Below are positions 35,201-41,939 of a DNA stretch of 64,000 nucleotides, piece after piece. The stretch covers positions 186,001 through 250,000 of the forward strand of contig DAOMNO010000002.1 in the NCBI GenBank assembly GCA_035443885.1. Reading direction: 5' to 3'. How positions within the stretch are numbered: position 1 is the first letter of the stretch; each line of letters begins with the position of its first letter. The notes under the pieces were generated by a model. The model ran no database searches, was not told where the DNA came from, and was given only the letters and a program-made list of their open reading frames with translations. The translations under genes and the position numbers were made by a program. The DNA is from DAOMNO01 sp035443885. Its GTDB lineage: Bacteria > Planctomycetota > Phycisphaerae > Phycisphaerales > SM1A02.

Positions 35201-36991
35201 GAGCATTTCAAGTCGAGCCGCGACAAGCAGCAATCGTGAATCGTCTTCACCCGCTGCTTCCATTGCAGCGCGGAGCGTGGCACGGGCGGTGTCGTGATCC
35301 CCCGCCTGCACGGCTCGATGCGCGCTTTCGATGGCTACAACAACCTGATCAACCCCAGCCTGATCGCCAGAGAGGCGAGCGGCAATTGTCCGTGAAAGCT
35401 CAAGCGCGGCCGGATCATCCGGCACGCGATCGAGGTAGCGTGAAATGGTGCGTGAGGCTTCCTCAAGACGCCCCATACGAAACTCCAGCCAACCCTTGCG
35501 GAACGTCAGCCACGGGCTTGATCGCGGATTGTTCACCGCCGCCGTAGCGCGTTCGTGAGCAAGCCCGATCTGACCGATCCGCTCCAACGCCATTGACGCA
35601 TGCGCCAGGATTTCAAGCTCGTTGCTGCCGTCACGAATGAGCCGCTCGAATTTTTCTGCAGCGGTATCAAAGTCTTCATTGACAAGTGCGATCTTGCCGT
35701 CAGCCCGGATCATGTCTGGGTCCGCCTTGGGGTCTGCACCGAGCGCAAGCAAGCGATCACGCGCCTCCTCCGCAGCCTTGCGCATCGCAGGCTTCTCTTC
35801 TTCCGGAGCCTGTGCCCAACGCTGGTGCTCAATGTCAACCATCAGACTGGCTGCCATGCGCTGAAGCGATGAGCGCATGCGCGAGACCAGACCGACCGGA
35901 AGATCCGCCGTACGCAGCACTTCTTCGGCCGTTGCATATGCGCCATCAAGATCGTTGCTTCGGAACTGGATTCTCGCTTTGAAATAGCGATGAGCCAGCG
36001 CTTCGGGATGGCGCTCCAAATACGCGGAATAGATGCCGGCTGCGACTTTCGCCGCATCGGGCACACCCGCAAGCTGCACGATTTCCGCAATCTCCACCAG
36101 CAGCCACGGCTCATCCATCTGCGAAGCCAACTCGGCGGCCCGCAGCGCCGTTTCATGAACTTCCGAAAGAGGAATCGATTGATCGGTGAAACGCTCACCA
36201 AGAAGGAACAACGCACGCGCCGCGAGCACTTCCGGGCCGTTCGGCACGTTCCTGTATGCCTGTTCGACAAGGCCCTTGATCTGGCTTGCTCTCGCTTCAC
36301 TTCGGCGCGGCTGATCGGCTACTCGCCAGTGCTCCGCCAATGCGCTCTTGCCGCGAATCAGCGTCGCCCATCCAAGATCATGTTCTGGCATCGCTTCGAC
36401 AAACGCTTCCAGGTCCTTCTCGGCGCGTTCGAGTTCGTCATCGGTGAGGAATGCGTGCAGTTTGACTCGCGCCATACCGCGGTACAGCCTGCCGTACACC
36501 CGCTTCGGCTCTGTTTCAGGCAGACGCTGATACATGGTGTCAGCAGCCTCGGCGATCTGCTCCCACATTCGGCGGCCTGCTCCCGCCGGAGACACCAGCG
36601 AGATGAGCCTCGCCCCATCATGCAACTCGTGAAGCAGCCTGAGGTGCGCTTCAGGGTTCTGCGAGTCGTACGACGCTTCATGCGAGAATGTGCCGATCCA
36701 CAGGTCATAAGCTGTTTGCGCTGCGGTGTTGGTATCCGGGCGCATGCGCGAAACAGCATCTCGCATCTTTTCCAGGTACGCCATGTTCGCTGGCATTCGA
36801 TGCACGGCGCGGCCGTAAAACTGCGAGGCACGCTCATATTCGCCCCGTTCCATAAGCTCATCACCCGCGCGAATGTGGCGCGTTACATCGCCCCTGCGCT
36901 GGAGATACCAGAGCCCGCCAACGACCACGCCTGCTGCACACACGGCGAGCATGATGATGATGAGAAACTTTGAGTTGAGTCGCACTGCCAT
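32213..36991 (-). CDS. Giant membrane-anchored TPR protein of the exosortase/EPS locus
   Basis: A 1592-residue protein with one N-terminal span (SKFLIIIMLAVCAAGVVVGG, ~8-27) followed by degenerate tetratricopeptide repeats almost to the end. Clear units include NSMAWRGLALSYMRLGNYREA, RSSHVLDTVGCVYYHLGDHAKA and LPIWHELLGNLHAMNN. Proteobacterial exosortase loci carry a TPR lipoprotein (PrsT) of roughly 900 residues. This one is far longer and uses a membrane helix instead of a lipobox. It starts 24 bases after the EpsI-like gene and is followed after 66 bases by the Wzc-like gene. The likely role is a periplasmic scaffold for polymer assembly or export. No enzymatic motif was seen. Confidence 0.88.
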   Translation of the reverse strand: MAVRLNSKFLIIIMLAVCAAGVVVGGLWYLQRRGDVTRHIRAGDELMERGEYERASQFYGRAVHRMPANMAYLEKMRDAVSRMRPDTNTAAQTAYDLWIGTFSHEASYDSQNPEAHLRLLHELHDGARLISLVSPAGAGRRMWEQIAEAADTMYQRLPETEPKRVYGRLYRGMARVKLHAFLTDDELERAEKDLEAFVEAMPEHDLGWATLIRGKSALAEHWRVADQPRRSEARASQIKGLVEQAYRNVPNGPEVLAARALFLLGERFTDQSIPLSEVHETALRAAELASQMDEPWLLVEIAEIVQLAGVPDAAKVAAGIYSAYLERHPEALAHRYFKARIQFRSNDLDGAYATAEEVLRTADLPVGLVSRMRSSLQRMAASLMVDIEHQRWAQAPEEEKPAMRKAAEEARDRLLALGADPKADPDMIRADGKIALVNEDFDTAAEKFERLIRDGSNELEILAHASMALERIGQIGLAHERATAAVNNPRSSPWLTFRKGWLEFRMGRLEEASRTISRYLDRVPDDPAALELSRTIAARLSGDQAGVDQVVVAIESAHRAVQAGDHDTARATLRAAMEAAGEDDSRLLLVAARLEMLDGRPEAALPFVQRARAIRPDDPAIRQLQAILDTGDVVAAAKQFIEATQNDPAERSVGLVASYRSIAEQERQRATEREAAGDAAGAAKARDIAQRALAAMNAELAVARQLAPNHPQLLETEMAEALAAKNWTRAEEIAERARVHDADQMNGLIFRGRYEYERGRFDQAVRVFQQATELRSFNSMAWRGLALSYMRLGNYREAQRAFEQAYRVNPNDITTVRQYMTMLIQMGEKTRAAQIARTAHQLVPLDIQLREIWLDLEYENGNIIGAITERRRIREQNPRDRRNLMRLAVLLGTSEPTYELIFNADGSRTYTERRWQQLGGSDQRRQLVQLRERWHAESDALVNEVAERDGVDLEVAALRATLQRMRGNPAGGERILREFIDSHDASEQTAQMYIVLSQYQAEIGNAQTALVSLRDAVRLQGSSPIGDIAMGNFLFNRGQYEQALAHLEKAIAVSYDRALDLRAIECYANLRQFTKAEERLAKVMAQGEMDYIIAMLQALIAHGQGEDLLAAGKATEAERRFEAQRDALATAERLMPTDPTPHLLRAQSFVQQARRTGQTRLLDDAMRALDRAEQIRPGDVKTVMARVDVHRAQGNDRTAVAELARTLERSPDNLQVRRRLVQLHMELNDRNAAIATVSQAIELYPNLPIWHELLGNLHAMNNTNLVAAAQSYRRAYELARSPALLGKYLGALLSANPPDYATASSVLRNEQAMVSAEPELGAVYAVTLFKTGRGEAGMQQMRASFQQMRAMIATGDRPPADMNLWFQAMNPLFSEQTPTVVEQAVREMADQYPSPVELAWIANYWASRGSVGIGRAIELIHEAIAAIPQENRELTASMNFELGRHALTGGQHEVMVTAFKRVVEIQPDNAIALNNLAFVMAENLKRPQEALPYARRAIELAPRSSHVLDTVGCVYYHLGDHAKASDYLTQALAIEDSALTQFHMARVLAAQGNRQEAANRLEKAKQKNPDPQTLSDINQLLDDIRAGGTGTR

Positions 36992-37015
36992 GAAAAACCT
37001 CGTTCGTCGGGTGTT

Positions 37016-37885
37016 TTACTGATTCGTCCTTGCAGAAGCCGAGCGGCCGGGCGGCAAGCGTGATTCCACCTCAGGCCAGTCCGGCAGGCATCGCATCAAC
37101 TCGGGCAGAAGCTCCTGCGTCAAGCTGCCGACAAGGTCGGCGAAGGCCTGCTCGTCAAAATCGGAGCCGCCCCACGCCGTGAACTGCACCTTGCAGTAGT
37201 AGGCGTAGCGATCCGTGAGATCGAACGCCAGCGCACGCACGGCCAATGGATTGGGCGTGACATGCCCGTTGGCGATGAAGAAGAAGCCCGCATAGATGCG
37301 CTGCTGGGGCATACTGGGATGTTCAAACGGAGTCATGCGGAGACCGAACGCGCCGAGCGGCATTCGCACCATCACGGTTCGTCCAGTCACCGCATGTGGG
37401 TATGTTACATAGGGATACGGCTGGCCGCTGGCGCGATTCACCACTTCCGGGTCGTAACGCCAGTTCGAGATATCCAGCGGCATGTTCTCCATCACGCGCG
37501 GCCGGCCCGTGGGAACAAACCCCCCTGCCAACATGCAGCGATCCGGAATGTGCGGGATGGCATCGATCATGCCCGTGTAGTACGCGATGTGAAGTTTGAT
37601 CAATCCTTGAGAGACATCGCCGTTCAAGGCATAGTCGCGATCGAGATAGATGTCCGTACCCAGTGTTTCGACGATGGTGGCATCAAGGACGCCGTCCGGC
37701 CCGACAGCCTGCCAATTGCCCAGCGTGCGTGGAATCGTGGCGAAGTGCTCGCGCAGATCGACACGCTCCTTTTGCAGATAGATCTGCAGGTATGCCATCG
37801 CTGCGCGGAAGCCAATGCCGCAGATCGCCAGCGTAACACACGCAGCGATGAAAGCGATTCTGGCCTGTCGATCGAACTTCAGCAT
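37016..37885 (-). CDS. EpsI/exosortase-associated protein (DUF3485-like)
   Basis: A 289-residue protein with one N-terminal span (~10-32) and an extracytoplasmic domain. The family block YYTGMIDAIPHIPDRCM (~100-118), with Cys and His, and a later Arg-containing stretch match EpsI proteins. These are found either fused to exosortases or beside them in exopolysaccharide loci. EpsI is thought to act with the exosortase, but its reaction is not known. The start ATG lies 19 bases after the exosortase stop, and the TPR gene follows 24 bases downstream, so all three are one transcript. Confidence 0.82.
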   Translation of the reverse strand: MLKFDRQARIAFIAACVTLAICGIGFRAAMAYLQIYLQKERVDLREHFATIPRTLGNWQAVGPDGVLDATIVETLGTDIYLDRDYALNGDVSQGLIKLHIAYYTGMIDAIPHIPDRCMLAGGFVPTGRPRVMENMPLDISNWRYDPEVVNRASGQPYPYVTYPHAVTGRTVMVRMPLGAFGLRMTPFEHPSMPQQRIYAGFFFIANGHVTPNPLAVRALAFDLTDRYAYYCKVQFTAWGGSDFDEQAFADLVGSLTQELLPELMRCLPDWPEVESRLPPGRSASARTNQ

Positions 37886-37904
37886 CTTGAGTTGACGCCC
37901 TTTT

Positions 37905-38849
37905 TCACGAGGACGCTCCTGCGGAACTGGGCTTGGTTTTCTTCTCCGGCACTTCCACGACGATGTGGGTCACAATCCACATGAGGCCGAGGTAGATGAG
38001 GAACGCCGGAATCAGCCAGAGCAGGCCGATGAACGTGTGGAAATCGCCTGCTGCGAAATCGCTGTCAATCAGCGTGAGCAGGCCGAGCGTGACGACACGA
38101 AGCATGTTGACGAAGATGGCGGTGGGCACCGCCAGCGCGACGAGAATGGCCTGCTGCCAGAAACGCTTGAGGCCGATGTGCGCCATCGCCACACCGAGCG
38201 CAACGAACGCCATGAGCATTCTCATGCCTGAACAGGCTTCTGCGATGTTCAAGGCCCTCGGCCCCTGACTGGTGTATAAGGTGAGGTTGTTGCCCGCGCG
38301 ATCGACATCCATGCCGATCAGAATGAACAATACATGTGAACCTCGCGCTGCGATATCCTGTAGTTTGAACGTGATGATGTTCATCACCTGCTCTGAGATG
38401 GGCTGGCCGAACAGGAACAGATAGGCCAACGGGAACCAGAGCCAATACATCGCGCGGAAACCGCAAAAGAGCAAAACGAGGCCGGTGATGGTCATCGCCA
38501 CGCCTGCGCCGAGGAGATTGTGATGCCTGAGTGTCGGGGGGCCGACCGCGCAGAAGAAGTACCACGCCACACCGAGCACCACAATGAGCAGCCCGATCCA
38601 CGTCGTCTTGAACGGTTTGGCGAGGAGTTGCTCGCGTTTGAGGAAAACGAAGTACGCAGCAATTAGCGGGATAACGAGCGTGTGCCCCCAGTCGGCCTGA
38701 TGGCGTGTCGCCCACTTCCACTGGGCATGAAAGAAATCACTGAAGACGAGCAGCACAAGCGCGACAAGCACCGTTGCGCAGATCGCGGGCGCAAGCGGAA
38801 ATGCGCGATCCGCCAGTTGGGTTCGATCTGTGCTTGCAAGACTGCTCAT
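37905..38849 (-). CDS. Exosortase (membrane transpeptidase for PEP-CTERM-type proteins)
   Basis: A 314-residue polytopic protein with about eight hydrophobic segments. The catalytic set expected for exosortases/archaeosortases is present in order: Cys in NIAEACSGMRML near residue 205, Arg in VNMLRVVTL near 250, His in GDFHTFIGLL near 270. The enzyme should cleave C-terminal sorting signals of exported proteins and attach them to a surface carrier. A candidate substrate lies at 46.4 kb. AAGGGG precedes the ATG by three bases. The gene begins a run of co-directional genes continuing to 26.1 kb; wza upstream is separated from it by a terminator. Confidence 0.9.
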   Translation of the reverse strand: MSSLASTDRTQLADRAFPLAPAICATVLVALVLLVFSDFFHAQWKWATRHQADWGHTLVIPLIAAYFVFLKREQLLAKPFKTTWIGLLIVVLGVAWYFFCAVGPPTLRHHNLLGAGVAMTITGLVLLFCGFRAMYWLWFPLAYLFLFGQPISEQVMNIITFKLQDIAARGSHVLFILIGMDVDRAGNNLTLYTSQGPRALNIAEACSGMRMLMAFVALGVAMAHIGLKRFWQQAILVALAVPTAIFVNMLRVVTLGLLTLIDSDFAAGDFHTFIGLLWLIPAFLIYLGLMWIVTHIVVEVPEKKTKPSSAGASS

Positions 38850-39077
38850 CGTCCCCTTGCATCGACCAAATCAAGCCGCCTGTTCATGCGGCCCGTCTTG
38901 CGCACGGCGCGCGACACCCGTCGCCGACCAGCGGCAAGAGTTTCTCATACGCTTTCAACCCTCGTGTCGGTTCGGCGTTTTTCGGGCCATGCTTCATCAA
39001 CTGCACGAAAAAGCCCGCCGAAGTTTCCCTCGACGGGCGCAATCTGTCCAATTGCAACGCCACGCGCAAAGTTTGCG
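38850..39077. other. Intergenic region between wza and exosortase genes
   Basis: These 228 bases hold the wza terminator (39008-39038) and, to its left, the promoter region of the exosortase operon. No gene was recognised, and no clear -10/-35 pair was found. Confidence 0.6.
39008..39038 (-). terminator. Intrinsic terminator after the Wza-like gene
   Basis: On the minus strand a nine-pair stem (GCCCGTCGA with TCGGCGGGC, one G-T pair) encloses GGGAAACT and is followed by five T. It is 40 bases past the stop of the Wza-like gene and separates that gene from the exosortase transcript. Confidence 0.85.
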
Positions 39078-40643
39078 TTACCTGAATCGTGCGTCCGGCG
39101 GCGGGCCGAAGACATCGTTACCGAAGTTCCGATCCAAAAGGAATCCGAACCCATAGGTGGTTCTGAACCCATTGCGAATGATCGCCAGAGGGGTCGCCAC
39201 CCAGCTCGTGCCAATATGAATGTGATCATTGGACTTGATGATGATGTCCGGCTCTGTCCGCCTGCGGATCGCGGCAAAATTGACACGCACCGTCGCTTCG
39301 CGGTTCGGGCCGATGATTCGCGTGATGTCCACACGCTCAGGAATCGCGATCGGGGCCAGATCGCCCGCCGCAGCGACAAGGCGGCTGAGCGTCAGCGGGC
39401 CGGAGCCAACCGACGGCATGTTGTACACGCCGGGCCTTGCGATTTCACCGCTGATGTACACCACGCCCACATCGGGGCCTTCAACGTAGATACGATCGTT
39501 CGGTCGAACGACGATATTGTACGCGCTTTCGCCCTTGGCGAGCCGCTGATACGGAATCTCAATGATTCGTTCGAGGATGAGATCCGGCTCTGCGACGATG
39601 GCGCGAGGCGATGCATTTGCAGAAGCTGCTGCGGCACCGTTCGCACGACCGTTCGCACCCTGACGGGGCCGCGTGCGGACCCATTCGTTGCGCTCTTCAA
39701 TGAACACAAAGGTGTCTTCACCCGCGGGTGCCGAGCGTTGGCCTGCCTGCGAGCGAAGGTCGTCGATATCAACAATCGGCCTGTCCGGGATGCGCACCGG
39801 CTCCAGGTCGTCCACATCCACAAAACCCATTCGCGATGCTGGCGTGTTCATCATGCCCGGCCGGGGCGCGTCTTCAAGCTGATTGATGAGATCATCAATA
39901 TCGACTGGACGAATGGGGTCTTGTGGCTGACGGGGAGCAGGGGTTGAAGGACCCGCATCGCGATCGCGGCTGAAGCCGGGCAGCACATCGTCGGTCAGCA
40001 GCACCTGACGAATGACATAGATATTCTCGGTTCCGGGCGGCACACCGCCGATGGTGGCCAGTGCGTCAATCAACCGAAGATCGGGCTGACGCAAAGCGTA
40101 CTGGCCGGGATTCTGAATGAAGCCGTACACCGTGTAGGTGAAGGCTCGCGGGTCTTCCACAAATACGTTGACCTGCGGATCGTCTATCAGCGATCGCATG
40201 GCATGAATGATGTCATCCTCAAACTGCTGCACGGTACGGCCAGCAGCCATGAACTCGCCGAGGTTCGGCACGCGGAACTGCCCCGTGGCATCGATTCGTC
40301 GAGCCACTGGTGTCCACGTGCGAGCCTGATTCAGTTCGTAAATCTCAACTGTGAGATAGTCGCCCGGTGCCAAGATATAGCTGAGGTCGCTGGGCAGCAG
40401 GTCTTCGGGCATCACGCCTGTGATGTGCCCCCACGGCTCAGATTCAAGCTCCACCACATCGATTCGATCAAGAATGGGCAGCGTCGTCGGGGTGTGATGG
40501 AACCGCCCCGTCTTGGAAGGATCAAAGAAGGAGTCGACTTCGCAGCCAACCAGTGCAGCGTTCGCGCAGAGAAGCACCAGCACGCCAGCGCCTTGCACCA
40601 CGCGCCACGACCCGCGACCGCTTCCGCCTGACCCCTGACTCAT
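39078..40643 (-). CDS. Wza-like polysaccharide export outer-membrane lipoprotein
   Basis: A 521-residue protein. The leader ends in lipobox LVGC (near residue 34). A poly-export domain (SYILAPGDYLTVEIYE near 90, RRIDATGQFRVPNLGEF) and SLBB-type repeats follow (YTVYGFIQNPGQYALRQPD near 165; GVVYISGEIARPGVYNMPS near 400). Wza-type proteins form the outer-membrane exit channel for exopolysaccharide. An insertion of roughly 130 residues (~215-345), rich in Pro, Asp, Ala and Asn and carrying VDIDDL three times in near-identical form, interrupts the first SLBB region. AGAGGG precedes the ATG at 40643. The gene forms its own transcript ahead of the exosortase operon. Confidence 0.88.
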   Translation of the reverse strand: MSQGSGGSGRGSWRVVQGAGVLVLLCANAALVGCEVDSFFDPSKTGRFHHTPTTLPILDRIDVVELESEPWGHITGVMPEDLLPSDLSYILAPGDYLTVEIYELNQARTWTPVARRIDATGQFRVPNLGEFMAAGRTVQQFEDDIIHAMRSLIDDPQVNVFVEDPRAFTYTVYGFIQNPGQYALRQPDLRLIDALATIGGVPPGTENIYVIRQVLLTDDVLPGFSRDRDAGPSTPAPRQPQDPIRPVDIDDLINQLEDAPRPGMMNTPASRMGFVDVDDLEPVRIPDRPIVDIDDLRSQAGQRSAPAGEDTFVFIEERNEWVRTRPRQGANGRANGAAAASANASPRAIVAEPDLILERIIEIPYQRLAKGESAYNIVVRPNDRIYVEGPDVGVVYISGEIARPGVYNMPSVGSGPLTLSRLVAAAGDLAPIAIPERVDITRIIGPNREATVRVNFAAIRRRTEPDIIIKSNDHIHIGTSWVATPLAIIRNGFRTTYGFGFLLDRNFGNDVFGPPPDARFR

Positions 40644-40871
40644 GACTGCCCTCTCATGCTTCATACCTGGTGCCTCCTGCCTGCCTGCTCATGCTTCATC
40701 CCTGATGCCTGATGCCTCATTGCCCACTCTGTACGTTTTCGCAATGAGATTGATCGGTCGTATCGGCCAATCAAGGCGAACAATCGGCGGAGCGTACCCG
40801 ACATTTCTGGATTCGTCCAAACTCCAGAGCAGGTCTGACCGCTGCACAGGGGTGCTACACTTGTGCCTTCG
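40644..40871. other. Divergent region between wza and lipA with imperfect short repeats
   Basis: The left part (about 40655-40735) consists of imperfect repeats of CTCATGCTTCAT and CTGATGCCT. The right part contains TACACT at 40854-40859, a possible lipA -10 that would place the transcription start close to the ATG at 40872. No gene was recognised. Confidence 0.45.
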
Positions 40872-41933
40872 ATGACCGCCACGCCTGCCAAATCGGGAAC
40901 CCTGGCCCGCCACCCACGACCGCTGGGCGGCGATACGGCGCGTAACCTCGCTCCGCCGCTTGTCAGCCTCACCGCAATGGTGCTGAACAACCAGTCCGCC
41001 CAGCCGCAACAGCTTTATCTCGGCCGCAAACCGGACTGGATTCGTGCCCGTGTCCCCGGCGGCGATGGTTACAACCGCCTTCGCGCCATCATCGACGAAC
41101 ACAAACTGCACACTGTCTGTCAGGAAGCATCATGCCCGAACATGGGCGAATGCTGGAGCCGCGGCACAGCGACCATCATGATTCTGGGCGACACCTGCAC
41201 GCGCTCGTGCGGCTTCTGCAACGTCAAGACAGGCCGCCCCCTGCCGCCCGACCCAGACGAACCGAAACGCGTCGCGGAATCGCTTGCCTTGATGAAGCTG
41301 AAGCACGTGGTGATTACGTGCGTCGATCGCGACGATCTGCCGGACGGCGGCGCTTCGATCTGGGCGGAGACAATCCGCCGCGTGCACGAAGCGTGTCCGT
41401 CGATGTCCGTCGAGGCTCTCATCGGCGACTTTAAGGGCGATACGGACGCGCTCAACACCGTCATCGAAGCAAGACCTGAAATCCTCGCGCACAACATGGA
41501 GACGGTGAAGCGCATGCACCCCACCGTCAGGCCGCAGGCACGCTACGACCGATCCCTGAAGGTGCTGGACCAGATCAAGCGCAGCGGGCTGGTTTCGAAG
41601 ACAAGCATCATGGTGGGCATCGGCGAGCGCGATGACGAAGTGATGCAGCTCATGCACGACATCCGCGAGCATGCAGACACCGACATTTTCACCATCGGCC
41701 AATATCTGCAACCCACGCGCAACCACCTGCCCATTGATCGCTGGGTTACGCCCGATCAGTTTGCACACTACAAACTTGAAGGCCTTCGCATGGGCTTCAA
41801 GGTGGTCGAATCTGGTCCGCTGGTGCGCAGCAGCTATCACGCTGAAGAACAGGCCGACCGCCTCAGCTCGGATCGGCGCGAAACTGTGGAAAAGATGGAA
41901 GCGATTCTCGCCGCGGCGAAATCTAAAGCCTGA
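40872..41933 (+). CDS. lipA: Lipoyl synthase
   Basis: A radical-SAM enzyme that inserts two sulfurs into octanoyl chains on E2 and GcvH proteins. The auxiliary cluster Cys are in CQEASCPNMGEC and the SAM cluster in CTRSCGFC. The end motif VRSSYHAEEQ contains the conserved RSSY. From 40872 the product is 353 residues, with an unusual ~35-residue N-terminal extension. A start at ATG 40977 (MVLNNQSAQPQQ) would give 318 residues, closer to the family norm. Neither has a strong ribosome binding site. The lipoylated targets sucB and gcvH are both in this window, although not adjacent. lipB is not seen. Confidence 0.93.
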   Translation: MTATPAKSGTLARHPRPLGGDTARNLAPPLVSLTAMVLNNQSAQPQQLYLGRKPDWIRARVPGGDGYNRLRAIIDEHKLHTVCQEASCPNMGECWSRGTATIMILGDTCTRSCGFCNVKTGRPLPPDPDEPKRVAESLALMKLKHVVITCVDRDDLPDGGASIWAETIRRVHEACPSMSVEALIGDFKGDTDALNTVIEARPEILAHNMETVKRMHPTVRPQARYDRSLKVLDQIKRSGLVSKTSIMVGIGERDDEVMQLMHDIREHADTDIFTIGQYLQPTRNHLPIDRWVTPDQFAHYKLEGLRMGFKVVESGPLVRSSYHAEEQADRLSSDRRETVEKMEAILAAAKSKA

Positions 41934-41939
41934 CCGCGT

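Noticed and set aside
33932..35239. 435-codon plus-strand open frame within the large TPR gene
   Set aside because: It is an antisense shadow; the composition (Arg/His/Cys-rich) is typical of reverse reading.
38682..39947. 421-codon plus-strand open frame across the exosortase and wza genes
   Set aside because: It crosses a terminator and two well-supported minus-strand genes.
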